A stretch of DNA of 64,000 nucleotides from Novosphingobium silvae (GTDB lineage: Bacteria > Pseudomonadota > Alphaproteobacteria > Sphingomonadales > Sphingomonadaceae): contig NZ_WVTD01000005.1 in assembly GCF_009856825.1 (NCBI RefSeq), positions 62,001 through 126,000 of the forward strand, given 5' to 3'. The notes beneath the pieces are model-generated. The model searched no databases, was not told the DNA's origin, and was given only the letters and a program-made list of their open reading frames with translations. Positions 1-8,228 of the stretch are shown piece after piece (position 1 is the first letter of the stretch; each line of letters starts with the position of its first letter). Position numbers and translations under genes: made by a program.

Positions 1-99
1 CTTGATCGGCACGCCGGAATTGGCAATATCGGTGGCCGAACGGTGGCGGATGCCGTGGGTGCCAACGTGGGCCGGGCCGGTGCCACATTGGGCCCCCAT
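1..99 (-). CDS. Tyrosine recombinase/integrase, C-terminal fragment (runs off left edge)
   Basis: The minus strand from about 99 down to the left edge encodes GTHGIRHRSATDIANSGVPI. This matches the conserved box II of phage-type tyrosine recombinases, where the HxxR pair supplies two of the catalytic residues. The catalytic Tyr would lie beyond the window. Upstream in the same frame the protein is not convincing, so the visible part may be a remnant or a gene with an altered N-terminus. Its position at the edge of a conjugative island fits an integration function. The call rests on one short motif. Confidence 0.5.
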   Translation of the reverse strand, partial: MGAQCGTGPAHVGTHGIRHRSATDIANSGVPIK

Positions 100-218
100 T
101 CTAGGGAGCAGGGGCGTAGACGCACGGGGTGCTGTGGCGCACTGTTGGAAGCCTTGGCGGGCGCTAGCAAAGTACGCCAACACATGCTGGAGTGTGCCGC
201 GGTTTCCGAGGCATTTTC

Positions 219-246
219 TTGGGGCAAATTTGGGGCAATTTGCCCG
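219..246. repeat. Paired direct repeat TTGGGGCAA plus short palindrome
   Basis: TTGGGGCAA occurs at 219-227 and again at 230-238, an 11-bp period. It is followed by TTTGCCC, so that GGGCAA-T-TTGCCC forms a palindrome. The site lies 5' of the tyrosine recombinase fragment. It could be an arm-type or attachment-related site, but that is inference from position only. Confidence 0.45.
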
Positions 247-317
247 CCAAAACATGCCAATCCACGCCAATTTCGCGCTCTGTCGTAGGTGGGCGTATTT
301 TATGTAAGATGTTGATT

Positions 318-1091
318 TTAATATTTTTTGTTGATAATAGTGGGTGCCAATGGAGCACTTTGCTTGCACAATCGGGGAATGGTAGCATAGCTCGGCCTAC
401 GCCACACGACATCGCCGTTGTTGCGCTTTGCGGGCAGATCCAGCCCATGCTCGATGAACCAGAGCAGTGCCTGCCGTGCGCTGCCAAGTTCGGCCACCTT
501 GTCGAAGACAAGGGTAATGGCTTCCTGGATGCGGCGGTCGGGATCCTTCTCGATCCGGTCGCCAGCCTTCACGAAGCCAACCGGGGCGGCAACGATCAGT
601 TCGTCGCGCCGGGCCTTCTCGTAGCGGGCCGAGAGCGAGCGCTGGCGCAGGAGATCCAGCTCATACTCGTTGAGGCTGCCCTTCAGGCCGAGCAGCAGCC
701 GGTCATTGCCCTGGCGCGGGGCGTACACGGTCTCCTGGTCGATCAGAACCGTATCGACGACCCGGCACATCTCGATAAGCTGCTGCCAGTCGCGGCTGTT
801 GCGCGCGAAGCGTGAGACTTCTCGCGCCGCGACCGCGCCGACCTTGCCGAGACAGACCTCGGCAACCATCCGATCGAAACCGGCGCGCGTCACGCCGCCT
901 GCCGCGGATCGACCAAGATCGTCATCGACCGTCTCGATTTGCGACCAGCCCAGCGCTGTGAGACGGTCACGCATGGCGTATTGCAGGGCACTGCTCTCTC
1001 GGTTGTGGAGGACCTGATGCGCCGAGGACTGCCGCACATACAGGATCGCCTTGCGGTCGAGATGCTGTGGCCCAATCTTCTCACAGATCAT
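318..1091 (-). pseudogene. Large serine recombinase, C-terminally truncated
   Basis: This is a site-specific recombinase with a resolvase-type N-terminal catalytic domain (about residues 15-150). The nucleophile motif YVRQS lies at residues 18-22, and the RFARNSRDW and [11 protein letters not shown] segments are typical. It continues into the recombinase domain up to the RRPSYATI motif near residue 235. There the family match stops abruptly (about position 385) and the ORF ends after some 20 unrelated residues, at 257 aa. Relatives are usually much longer (well over 500 aa). The ATG at 1091 is chosen over the GTG at 1094 because GGGAGG lies 6 nt upstream. It overlaps the preceding 64-aa gene by 11 bp. 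The truncation suggests it is inactive. Confidence 0.8.
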
Positions 1092-1275
1092 CACGCACCT
1101 CCCGCTGTTCCATGACGGGATCGTTGACGTGGTCGAGCAGCAGGCGCACGATCAGCGACGTCAATGTCTGGCGCGTCTGCGCTGGCAGCGTGTCCCATCT
1201 TGGTGTCGGGGTTATCGCGGAATTGCGGGGACAGGAAAACAGATCGAGCTGCAACACCTTGGACTTGTAAGCCAT
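1081..1275 (-). CDS. Small conserved protein of the serine-recombinase cassette
   Basis: This is a 64-aa protein starting [13 protein letters not shown] with a [12 protein letters not shown] motif followed by an amphipathic helix ([10 protein letters not shown]). Small proteins of this W-x-x-L-P type commonly precede recombinases or transposases in such elements. Its molecular role is not known to me. A GGAGG motif lies just upstream of the ATG, and the gene overlaps the recombinase start by 11 bp, which suggests translational coupling. The neighbouring genes at both ends of the cassette are damaged, so the element is probably defunct even though this ORF looks intact. Confidence 0.55.
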   Translation of the reverse strand: MAYKSKVLQLDLFSCPRNSAITPTPRWDTLPAQTRQTLTSLIVRLLLDHVNDPVMEQREVRDDL

Positions 1276-1284
1276 TGAGACCTC

Positions 1285-1591
1285 CCGAATGTGAGTCGTG
1301 AGGGCTCGATGCTGCGCTCAAAACCGATAATGCCGAAACCGGCTTTGCCGTTCGCAAAAGCTTGGCCAGTGCGCTCAGCGCGCCGACGTCAACCTGGGGC
1401 GACGCGCCTATGCGCGTCAGGGCGCAAGCGGCGTGGTCGAACATCCATGCAGGAATCTCGAGCCACCGGTCCGACGTCGCTCCCGTCTTGCTGCAGCGAA
1501 GTCTATCCTGACCCGCCCGCACGACCTTCTCATGAACGTGAACACGACACCCTGACCAGGGATGCCAGCGATAAAGAACTTCTCGAACTTC
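1285..1591 (-). pseudogene. 5'-truncated conserved gene of the serine-recombinase cassette
   Basis: In this frame the stretch around VLYRWHPWSGCRVHVHEKV, followed by WLEIPAWMFDHAACALTRI, reads as real protein with conserved Trp/His positions. It fits a small conserved protein often found upstream of such recombinases. Sequence further 5' loses all family character where the plus-strand IS3 fragment begins (about 1600), so the N-terminus seems to be cut off. The frame has no stop before 1091 and passes through the 64-aa gene, so the true 3' end is uncertain. I cannot assign a function. Confidence 0.45.
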
Positions 1592-1608
1592 GGTCCCGTG
1601 GGCGTTGC

Positions 1609-1683
1609 GACGCCGCGTTGTACAACACCGTCCGTCCGCACAGCAGCCTGGGATACCGACCACCGGCACCAGAAACGGCTTCA
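1609..1683 (+). mobile_element. IS3-family transposase (OrfB) C-terminal fragment
   Basis: The plus strand encodes ALYNTVRPHSSLGYRPPAPE, the hallmark C-terminal motif of IS3-family OrfB (DDE) transposases, which includes the conserved NxxRPHSSLGYRPP stretch. Nothing upstream in this frame resembles the rest of the catalytic domain. The fragment is therefore a remnant. It abuts the truncated cassette gene on the other strand, giving a junction near 1600. Confidence 0.75.
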
Positions 1684-1743
1684 CCGCCATATCCGGCCTC
1701 CGGCTCCGCTTCGCTCCACCTCCATCCGGATATGGCGGCGGTG
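1682..1743. repeat. Inverted repeat CACCGCCATATCCGG / CCGGATATGGCGGCGGTG
   Basis: The left arm at 1682-1696 pairs with the right arm at 1726-1743. Thirteen bases match perfectly and one extra CGG lies within the right arm. The spacer is 29 bp. It sits directly after the IS3 fragment and could be a hairpin terminator or an insertion footprint. Confidence 0.5.
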
Positions 1744-2218
1744 AGCGTAATCCACTAACAAACCATACGGTCCACTCGGTGGGGGCAGACCAAGGCGGCG
1801 TCGAGAAGAACATCGCCGCGTGGTGCGGCAAGATCGAGCGGCTGGCGGCTTCCGCATTTGCTCTGCGGCGCGGCACCAGGCTCCAGGCCGTTCTCCCGAA
1901 CGATTGGTCCGACGACTTCCGCTGAAGTTGTGCAGAGCATTTTGCAAGACGATGCTGCAAAGTCTCCTGTGAAGGAAATCCTTCTCGTTCGCGCCGGGAT
2001 CCTGCATCGGCACTATCAGGGCTATCGGGTCGACCACCATAATCGCGGCACCCAGCGCCAAGCGTTCTACACGCTTTCTCCCATCGCTCGAAAGCTGCTC
2101 CAGACAGGCCATGCCCAGTCAGCACCGCCACAGCACCCACGACAAGGCTCGTTGGCCCTCGGTTGAGCGATCTGATCGCGCCGCCCCGGCTTATGCTAAG
2201 AGGCACCGCCGATCGGGG
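1744..2218. other. No recognisable gene
   Basis: About 475 bp between the IS3 debris and the HU gene. Several overlapping open frames exist on both strands, but none shows a recognisable motif or a good ribosome-binding site. It is probably degraded accessory DNA. Confidence 0.5.
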
Positions 2219-2494
2219 TTACGGGTTGAGCTTGTCCTTCAAGGCCTTGGCGGCCGAAAAGCCCAACTTGCGCGATGCCTTGATGGTCATTGCCTCGCCG
2301 GTTGTCGGATTGCGGCCTTCCCGCGCAGGGCTGTCCTTGACCTTGAACTTGCCGAAGCCGTTGAATGAGATTTCCCCACCTTTCGCCGCGGCCTCGCCAA
2401 TCCCGGCGAACATCGCATCGACAAGCTTGCGCGCATCGGCCTTGGTGATGCCGTGTTCACGGGCGATCTTTTTGGCAAGATCATTGTTGTTCAT
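2219..2494 (-). CDS. hup: HU family DNA-binding protein
   Basis: This is a 91-aa nucleoid protein of the HU/IHF family that binds and bends DNA as a dimer. It has the full-length HU fold. The N-terminal helices begin MNNNDLAKKIAREHG, and the arm region carries the diagnostic GRNPTTGEAMTI motif (HU consensus GRNPxTGExI), followed by the C-terminal helix. The ATG at 2494 is used because AGGAGAGG precedes it at good spacing; the open frame extends further upstream without a better start. It lies at the junction between mobile debris and the stress block, so it may be island-encoded and not the housekeeping HU copy. Confidence 0.92.
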   Translation of the reverse strand: MNNNDLAKKIAREHGITKADARKLVDAMFAGIGEAAAKGGEISFNGFGKFKVKDSPAREGRNPTTGEAMTIKASRKLGFSAAKALKDKLNP

Positions 2495-2530
2495 GAAAAA
2501 TACCTCTCCTGAGCTGAATTTCGGTCGCAG

Positions 2531-2594
2531 GGCTTCATAACGGGCGAGGCATGGCGCGCCTCCTTCCAATCCTGACCGCGCTGGCTTCATAACG
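2531..2594. repeat. 12-bp direct repeat GGCTTCATAACG
   Basis: GGCTTCATAACG occurs at 2531-2542 and 2583-2594, in the gap between the HU start and the antiporter end. A related GCGAGGCA follows each copy at differing distance. It may be regulatory or a duplication scar. Confidence 0.4.
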
Positions 2595-2620
2595 AAATGC
2601 CTCACAGGCGAGGCACTATC

Positions 2621-4249
2621 TCATCCTGCAAGCCGCGTCTCGAAGAGATCCAGTTCTCGGATGAGCTTGCGCGCGGCCTCGCTGCCCAGTTGTCGGTTGC
2701 GAACCCGCCGGGATATTTCCTCCCGCTCGGCCTTGAGCGCGGCGAGCCGCAATTCGCGTTCGATCTTCTCGTCGCGCCGGTGAACATCCTTCTGCTCGGG
2801 CTCGGCGATCTGATGATCGATCCGATCACGGTATAAATCCATGAGCCGCGACGCGACATTAACGTAAGTGTCCGGATCCCTCTTGCCGTTGGCGAGGCGA
2901 TGTTGCGTTCGTTCGATCTCGCCGATCGCCGCTTCCGCGGCAGCAACGCGCGCGGCATCCACCTCGGCCTCTCCCGTCGGCTCGGGTGGCATCTCGAGGC
3001 TCCGCATCATCAAGGGCAGACCGATGGATGCGGCAATCAGCGACAGAATGATCACGCCCATCGCCAGGAATATCGCGAGATCGCGGGCGGGGAAGGGCGA
3101 GCCGTCCACCATCGCAAGCGGGAGGGTGAGCACACCGGCCAGCGTGATCGCGCCTCGCACACCGGCGAAGGACATCGCCCCGATGATCCGCCAATTCGGG
3201 CGCTCTCGGTCCTCCGGCCGACGGAACAAGGTCAGGCGGAACGACAACCACACCCAGGCGAAACGAAGCGCTGCGAGTCCAGAATTGATCGCGATGACAT
3301 AGACACCCAGCCACCACGGTTCGTGATGACCGGTGAGACGCACGGTATCGGCGGCATCGGCGAGGATCGTTGGCAGTTGCTCGCCCAACAGCACGAAGAT
3401 GACCCCGTTGGCGGTGAACTGGATCATGTCCCACACCGCTGTTCTTCGGATGCGTGTGACAGCCAGGGCATTCCCGCGCGCCTCAACGAAACCCATGGTA
3501 AGCCCGGCTGCGACGGTTGCGAGGATTCCTGAACAATGGAGATGCTCGGCGATCAGATAGGCGCCGAACGGGATGAGCAGGCTAATCAGGATCTGCGAGC
3601 CGCTTTCCTCGCCCACGTATCGCGTGACGATGCTCTTCGCCCAACCGACAAGCCAGGTCAGCGCTATCCCGACGGCGATTCCGCCGATCGCGACCCACAG
3701 GAAATTAATCGCTGCCTCCCCCAGGGAAAAGGCGCCAGTCAACGCGGCGGCGACCGCAAAACGCAAGCATACGAGACCCGAGGCATCGTTGAGCAGGGAT
3801 TCTCCCTCGAGGATATGCATCATCCGCTTGGGAACGGGGGTGCGCTGGGCGATTGCGGAGACCGCTATCGGATCGGTCGGCGATACTACTGCGGCGAGGG
3901 CGAACGCCACCGCAAGCGGCATCGCCGGGATCATCCAGTTGATGAAGAATCCCATGCCCAGCACAGTGAACACGACCAGTCCAAGCGCAAGCTCGAGGAT
4001 GGTCGACCGATCCTTGAACAGATCCTCCCGCGGGATGCGCCAGCCATCGAGAAACAAGAGCGGCGGCAGAAAGAGTAGGAAGAAAATCTCCGGATCGAGC
4101 GTTACGCGCCAGTCTGCGACCAGTCCGACTGCGGCGCCCAGGGCGATCTGCACCAGCGGCCGCGGTATCGGGAGCGGAAGCAACCGAGCCAGTATGCCGC
4201 TTACGACGACGGCGAAAAGTAAAGTCAGGACAAGCGTTACGGTTTCCAA
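2621..4249 (-). CDS. Na+/H+ antiporter, CPA1 family
   Basis: This is a 542-aa inner-membrane sodium (or potassium)/proton antiporter. About twelve hydrophobic segments fill residues 1-410. Diagnostic CPA1 motifs are visible: FLPPLLFLDGW, the PTDPIAVSAI ion-site helix, and EGESLLNDASGLV with the conserved ND pair. The C-terminal 120 residues form a charged, helical cytoplasmic tail, as in bacterial NhaP/YjcE-type proteins. It starts with an ATG at 4249. It is transcribed away from the P-type ATPase operon, which is also concerned with cation balance. Exact ion preference cannot be read from sequence. Confidence 0.9.
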   Translation of the reverse strand: METVTLVLTLLFAVVVSGILARLLPLPIPRPLVQIALGAAVGLVADWRVTLDPEIFFLLFLPPLLFLDGWRIPREDLFKDRSTILELALGLVVFTVLGMGFFINWMIPAMPLAVAFALAAVVSPTDPIAVSAIAQRTPVPKRMMHILEGESLLNDASGLVCLRFAVAAALTGAFSLGEAAINFLWVAIGGIAVGIALTWLVGWAKSIVTRYVGEESGSQILISLLIPFGAYLIAEHLHCSGILATVAAGLTMGFVEARGNALAVTRIRRTAVWDMIQFTANGVIFVLLGEQLPTILADAADTVRLTGHHEPWWLGVYVIAINSGLAALRFAWVWLSFRLTLFRRPEDRERPNWRIIGAMSFAGVRGAITLAGVLTLPLAMVDGSPFPARDLAIFLAMGVIILSLIAASIGLPLMMRSLEMPPEPTGEAEVDAARVAAAEAAIGEIERTQHRLANGKRDPDTYVNVASRLMDLYRDRIDHQIAEPEQKDVHRRDEKIERELRLAALKAEREEISRRVRNRQLGSEAARKLIRELDLFETRLAG

Positions 4250-4621
4250 AAGCGGCCTCGAACAAGCGGGGAGGGTCGGTGTCTCCTTGGACTCTTAGCG
4301 GGATGGGCCGTTCATGCCAGCCTTGTTCGAGGTCCGCAGAGGCGATCTACCCTGCGGTTCGCGAACACCCCGATCGCACCCAGCGCGGGTCCTGCGAACG
4401 CACTCGTCCATTTCTAAACCCCAGCCTATCGGGCGGTGGGAGCAGCGTCTCTACGGATATAACCGGATTGCGATCTACCCGGTCTCTCCAGCTAGTTGAT
4501 CCCAGTTATCGATCGAATTGGAGGACTTCGGAGCCCAGTTCAGGAACCAAAGGAAGCGAGGTCTGGCCCACGCTTCCGTGTGCTCAATTCCCATGATCCG
4601 AACCTATCCCAAGGAGGCTTG
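4250..4621. other. Divergent intergenic region of antiporter and P-type ATPase
   Basis: This stretch of 372 bp should hold the promoters of both divergent units. I looked for an FNR/FixK box (TTGAT-N4-ATCAA) and found only a TTGAT half-site near 4497. AAGGAGG at 4611-4617 is the ribosome-binding site of the downstream ATPase. No gene is seen. Confidence 0.5.
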
Positions 4622-7312
4622 ATGTCGGCGCCCATCGATTTGGAAGAAGTGTGCTGGCATGCGTTACCGAGCAGCGAGATCGCCAAGATCCTCGACGTGG
4701 ATCTTACCGGCCTCTCGCCTTCGGAAGTAGGCCGACAAGCTACCCGTTTTGGTCCCAATGCGCTGCCCAAGTCGCCTCGGCGGAGCCCGTTGCTGCGCTT
4801 TCTGGCCCAGTTCAACAATACCCTGATCTACGTTCTGATCGCCGGGGCGCTGGCAGCCGCGCTGCTCGACCATATGATCGATGCGGCTGTCATCGTGGCC
4901 GTCGTAATTGTGAATGCGGTTATCGGCCATATCCAGGAAGGGAAGGCGGAACAGGCTCTCGAAGCGATCCAGCAGATGATCGCGCCAAAGGCGAGCGTTG
5001 TCCGCAGCGGCATCAGGCAGACGATCCCGGTCTCCGAGATCGTCCCTGGCGATCTTGTCCTCATCGAAGCTGGCGATCGTGTCCCGGCCGACCTCAGGCT
5101 GCTCCATGCCCGCCGCCTCCTGATCGACGAAGCCCTTCTGACCGGGGAGTCGGTCGCGGCCGAGAAGCAGGAGGCGGTGCTGCCCGAAGAGACCGTTCTC
5201 GCAGACCGGCGAAACATGGCCTTCTCCGGCACGCTGGTCGCCGCCGGACAAGCGAACGGAATTGCCGTTGCCACCGGGCCCCACACGCAGATCGGACGGA
5301 TCAGCGAGCTAATCCAGTCCGTCGAAGCGATGGTGACGCCGCTGCTGAAGCAGATCGACCAGTTCGCCCGTCGCTTTACTTGGTTCGTGCTCGCAGGAGG
5401 CCTGGCGCTGTTTGCGTTCGCCGTTCTGGTGCGGGGCTACGACTGGATCGATGCTCTGATCGCCGTTGTCGCGCTTGCCGTCGGCATTGTGCCGGAAGGT
5501 CTGCCGGCAGTCATTACCATCACGCTTGCCATAGGCGTGCGCCGGATGGCTTCCCGGAATGCCGTTATCCGCAAGCTCCCTGCGGTTGAAACGCTCGGCG
5601 CCACTTCGGTGATCTGCTCGGACAAGACCGGCACGCTTACGCGCAACGAGATGACGGCCCGCCGGATCATCTCCGCCCGGCACACCATGATCGCCAGCGG
5701 CTCAGGCTACATTCCGGAGGGACATCTCCAGATCGCGGGAACAGGCGATCAGGCCGACGCCATGGCGGCCTCTATGCCGCTGATCCGCTGTGGTATCCTG
5801 TGCAACGATGCGTCACTGCGCAAGGTTGGCGAAGACTGGCGCGTCGAGGGCGATCCCATGGAAGGCGCCCTGTTCGCCCTGGCAATGAAGGCTGCCGTCG
5901 ACCCGGAACTGGAACGTACGGAATGGGAGCGGCTCGACGAGATCCCGTTCGATGCGGCGCACCGCTTCATGGCGACGCTTTGTCGTGGGTCTGACGGAGC
6001 GACGGCTCTCCTCGTCAAAGGCGCACCCGAGGCCCTCTTCGCGATGACCTCGCCCGACGACATCGGCGATTGGGAACGCGCCATCGCTGAAGCCGGAAAC
6101 GAGGGCGAGCGTGTCCTCGCCTTTGGAGCGAAGCCCATGCCGTCGGATGCAGAGCGCATCTCGTTCGACGACGTCATGGCCGGCGTCCGGCTGCTCGGAC
6201 TGGTCGGCTTCATCGATCCACCGCGCCTCGAGGCGAAGGAGGCGATCGCCGAATGCCGCTCGGCCGGGATCGCCGTCAAGATGATCACGGGAGACCATGC
6301 CGCGACGGCGCTGGCAATCGCGCGCCAGCTCGAGCTTGCCGACGATCCGCAAGCGATGACCGGGCTCGATATCGAGAAGCTCTCGGACGAGGAACTCGAA
6401 CGGATCGTCGCTCGCATCTCCGTGTTCGCCCGGACCAGTCCCGAGCACAAGCTTCGCATCGTCCGCGCCCTGCAGGCACAGGGCCAGATCGTCGCCATGA
6501 CCGGCGATGGCGTGAACGATGCCCCGTCGCTCAAGCAGGCCGATGTCGGCGTGGCGATGGGCATCAAGGGGACCGAAGCCTCGAAGGAAGCCGCCTCCAT
6601 GGTGCTCCTCGACGACAATTTTGCATCGATCGTCAGCGCCGTACGCGAGGGCAGGACCGTTTACGACAATATCCGGAAAGTCATTTCCTGGGAAATCCCC
6701 ACCAATGGCGGCGAGACACTGGCGGTCGTTCTGGCGATCCTCTTGGGATTTGCTCTGCCAATGTCAGCAACCCAGATCCTGTGGGTCAATCTCATCCTCG
6801 CCGCGACGCTCGGTCTGGTGCTCGCTTTCGAACCCACCGAGCCAGGCGTAATGCAGCGTCGCCCACGCAAACGCGGCGCGCCTCTGCTTTCGCCATTTCT
6901 CCTGTGGCGCGTCGTGCTGGTGTCCGTGCTGTTTGCCGCGGTCACCCTCGGCCTCTTCTTCCACACGCTCGATCAGGGCCGCGGCCTCGAAGTGGCGCGC
7001 ACGATGGTCGTCAACATGTTCATCGTCGCGGAGATTTTCTACCTCTTCAACGTCCGCTATCTGCACATGACGTCCCTGACGTGGCGCGGCGCGCTGGGAA
7101 CCCCCGCCGTGTTGATCGCGATTGCGATCCTGCTCCTTGGCCAGGCGCTCTTCACCTACGCCCCGTTCATGAACGCGATCTTCGGCTCGCGACCGCTCAC
7201 CGTTGACGACCTTGCGCTGCTCGTGCTCGCCGGCGCGGCTCTCATGCTCCTGCTCGAGGGCGAAAAGCACCTCATGCGGCGTCTGGGCTGGTTCAAGGAA
7301 CTCAACGACTAG
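4622..7312 (+). CDS. Cation-transporting P-type ATPase (P2 type)
   Basis: This is an 896-aa ATP-driven cation pump in the inner membrane. An N-terminal cation-ATPase domain is followed by two helices, the actuator loop with TGES near residue 174, and a helix with VPEGLPAVITI. The phosphorylation site DKTGTLT has its Asp at about residue 334. GDGVNDA lies near residue 628, followed by six C-terminal helices. The PEGLP motif and overall layout are like Ca2+-type (PMR1/SERCA) and other P2 pumps. It lacks the CPC of heavy-metal P1B pumps. Calcium or a monovalent cation is possible. The ATG at 4622 has AAGGAGG in front. It is followed after 9 bp by a universal stress protein gene and then a CaCA exchanger, so it probably heads an operon. 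Confidence 0.92.
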   Translation: MSAPIDLEEVCWHALPSSEIAKILDVDLTGLSPSEVGRQATRFGPNALPKSPRRSPLLRFLAQFNNTLIYVLIAGALAAALLDHMIDAAVIVAVVIVNAVIGHIQEGKAEQALEAIQQMIAPKASVVRSGIRQTIPVSEIVPGDLVLIEAGDRVPADLRLLHARRLLIDEALLTGESVAAEKQEAVLPEETVLADRRNMAFSGTLVAAGQANGIAVATGPHTQIGRISELIQSVEAMVTPLLKQIDQFARRFTWFVLAGGLALFAFAVLVRGYDWIDALIAVVALAVGIVPEGLPAVITITLAIGVRRMASRNAVIRKLPAVETLGATSVICSDKTGTLTRNEMTARRIISARHTMIASGSGYIPEGHLQIAGTGDQADAMAASMPLIRCGILCNDASLRKVGEDWRVEGDPMEGALFALAMKAAVDPELERTEWERLDEIPFDAAHRFMATLCRGSDGATALLVKGAPEALFAMTSPDDIGDWERAIAEAGNEGERVLAFGAKPMPSDAERISFDDVMAGVRLLGLVGFIDPPRLEAKEAIAECRSAGIAVKMITGDHAATALAIARQLELADDPQAMTGLDIEKLSDEELERIVARISVFARTSPEHKLRIVRALQAQGQIVAMTGDGVNDAPSLKQADVGVAMGIKGTEASKEAASMVLLDDNFASIVSAVREGRTVYDNIRKVISWEIPTNGGETLAVVLAILLGFALPMSATQILWVNLILAATLGLVLAFEPTEPGVMQRRPRKRGAPLLSPFLLWRVVLVSVLFAAVTLGLFFHTLDQGRGLEVARTMVVNMFIVAEIFYLFNVRYLHMTSLTWRGALGTPAVLIAIAILLLGQALFTYAPFMNAIFGSRPLTVDDLALLVLAGAALMLLLEGEKHLMRRLGWFKELND

Positions 7313-7321
7313 GAGGACGAA

Positions 7322-8221
7322 ATGACCCAGGACACTTTCCCCAAACGTATCGCGCTTGCAACCGACCTCAGCCATCGTTGCGACCGCGCGCTCGACCGGG
7401 CCCTGATGGTCGCCAAGGCGTGGCAGGCCGAACTCACAGTCATCCACGCGCTTGCCCCACCCGACGATATTACCCTGTTCGGGAGCCTGCGCGACCAGCC
7501 ATCCTGGCGTCGCCCGCCTGACCCGGTTCGAAAGGTCCGCGATCGAATGTTCCGGGATCTGGTGCGCGAGGACCCGAACATCGACATCGCAGTCCATGTC
7601 GAGGCGGGAGCGCCTGCAGATGTCGTCCTGAAGGTCATCCGGAAATCCCATGCGGAGCTGATCGTCACCGGCGTCGCCCGCGACGAACTACTGGCGCGCA
7701 TGTTCCTTGGCGACACTGTCGACCGGCTGATCCGCAAGTCTCCCGTTCCCGTTCTCATCGTCCGCGACCGCGCCTTCGAGCGCTATCACAACATGCTCGT
7801 CACGACGGATTTTTCGAAGTCTTCCCGTGTCGCGCTCGAGACGGCCGTCCGGTTCTTCCCAGATGCGGGCATCTCGCTCTTCCACGCCTATGACGTGCCC
7901 TTTGCCGGCTATCTCGGCCGCGCGGAAGTCGAGAAGCAATTCGAGGACTATGGCAAGGACGCGACCGACAAGTTCCTGGCCGAAGCCGGGATCGCGCCCG
8001 ATACGGCTCGCATGGTCAGCCGCATGATCGAAAACGGAGTGCCCGAGCGGCTGTTGCAGGACTATGCCGAGACTTCGCGGCGCCATCTCACCGTGGTGGG
8101 GACTCATGGCGGCGGCATGGTCTATGAAGCCCTGATCGGAAGCACGGCGCGCAAGATCATCGATGCCGTGCCCGGCGACGTCCTCCTCGTGCCCGATCCC
8201 GCGAAGCGCAAGGCAGACTGA
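7322..8221 (+). CDS. Universal stress protein, tandem UspA domains
   Basis: This is a 299-aa cytoplasmic protein with two Usp domains, residues about 5-145 and 155-297. The first ends in RLIRKSPVPVLIVRD. The second has the nucleotide-binding signature VGTHGGG followed by GSTARKI and a closing DVLLVPD strand. Two-domain Usp proteins are often induced by oxygen limitation, nitric oxide or stationary phase. It starts 9 bp after the P-type ATPase stop with AGGAGG before the ATG, and the CaCA exchanger follows after 7 bp. Co-transcription with two cation transporters suggests a shared stress response. Confidence 0.9.
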   Translation: MTQDTFPKRIALATDLSHRCDRALDRALMVAKAWQAELTVIHALAPPDDITLFGSLRDQPSWRRPPDPVRKVRDRMFRDLVREDPNIDIAVHVEAGAPADVVLKVIRKSHAELIVTGVARDELLARMFLGDTVDRLIRKSPVPVLIVRDRAFERYHNMLVTTDFSKSSRVALETAVRFFPDAGISLFHAYDVPFAGYLGRAEVEKQFEDYGKDATDKFLAEAGIAPDTARMVSRMIENGVPERLLQDYAETSRRHLTVVGTHGGGMVYEALIGSTARKIIDAVPGDVLLVPDPAKRKAD

Positions 8222-8228
8222 CCTCCCG

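Noticed and set aside
1744..2218. Several short open frames between the IS3 fragment and HU
   Set aside because: No motif, no ribosome-binding site, and overlapping frames on both strands contradict each other.
4250..4621. Possible FNR/FixK box before the P-type ATPase operon
   Set aside because: Only a TTGAT half-site near 4497 is present; the matching ATCAA at the right spacing is missing.
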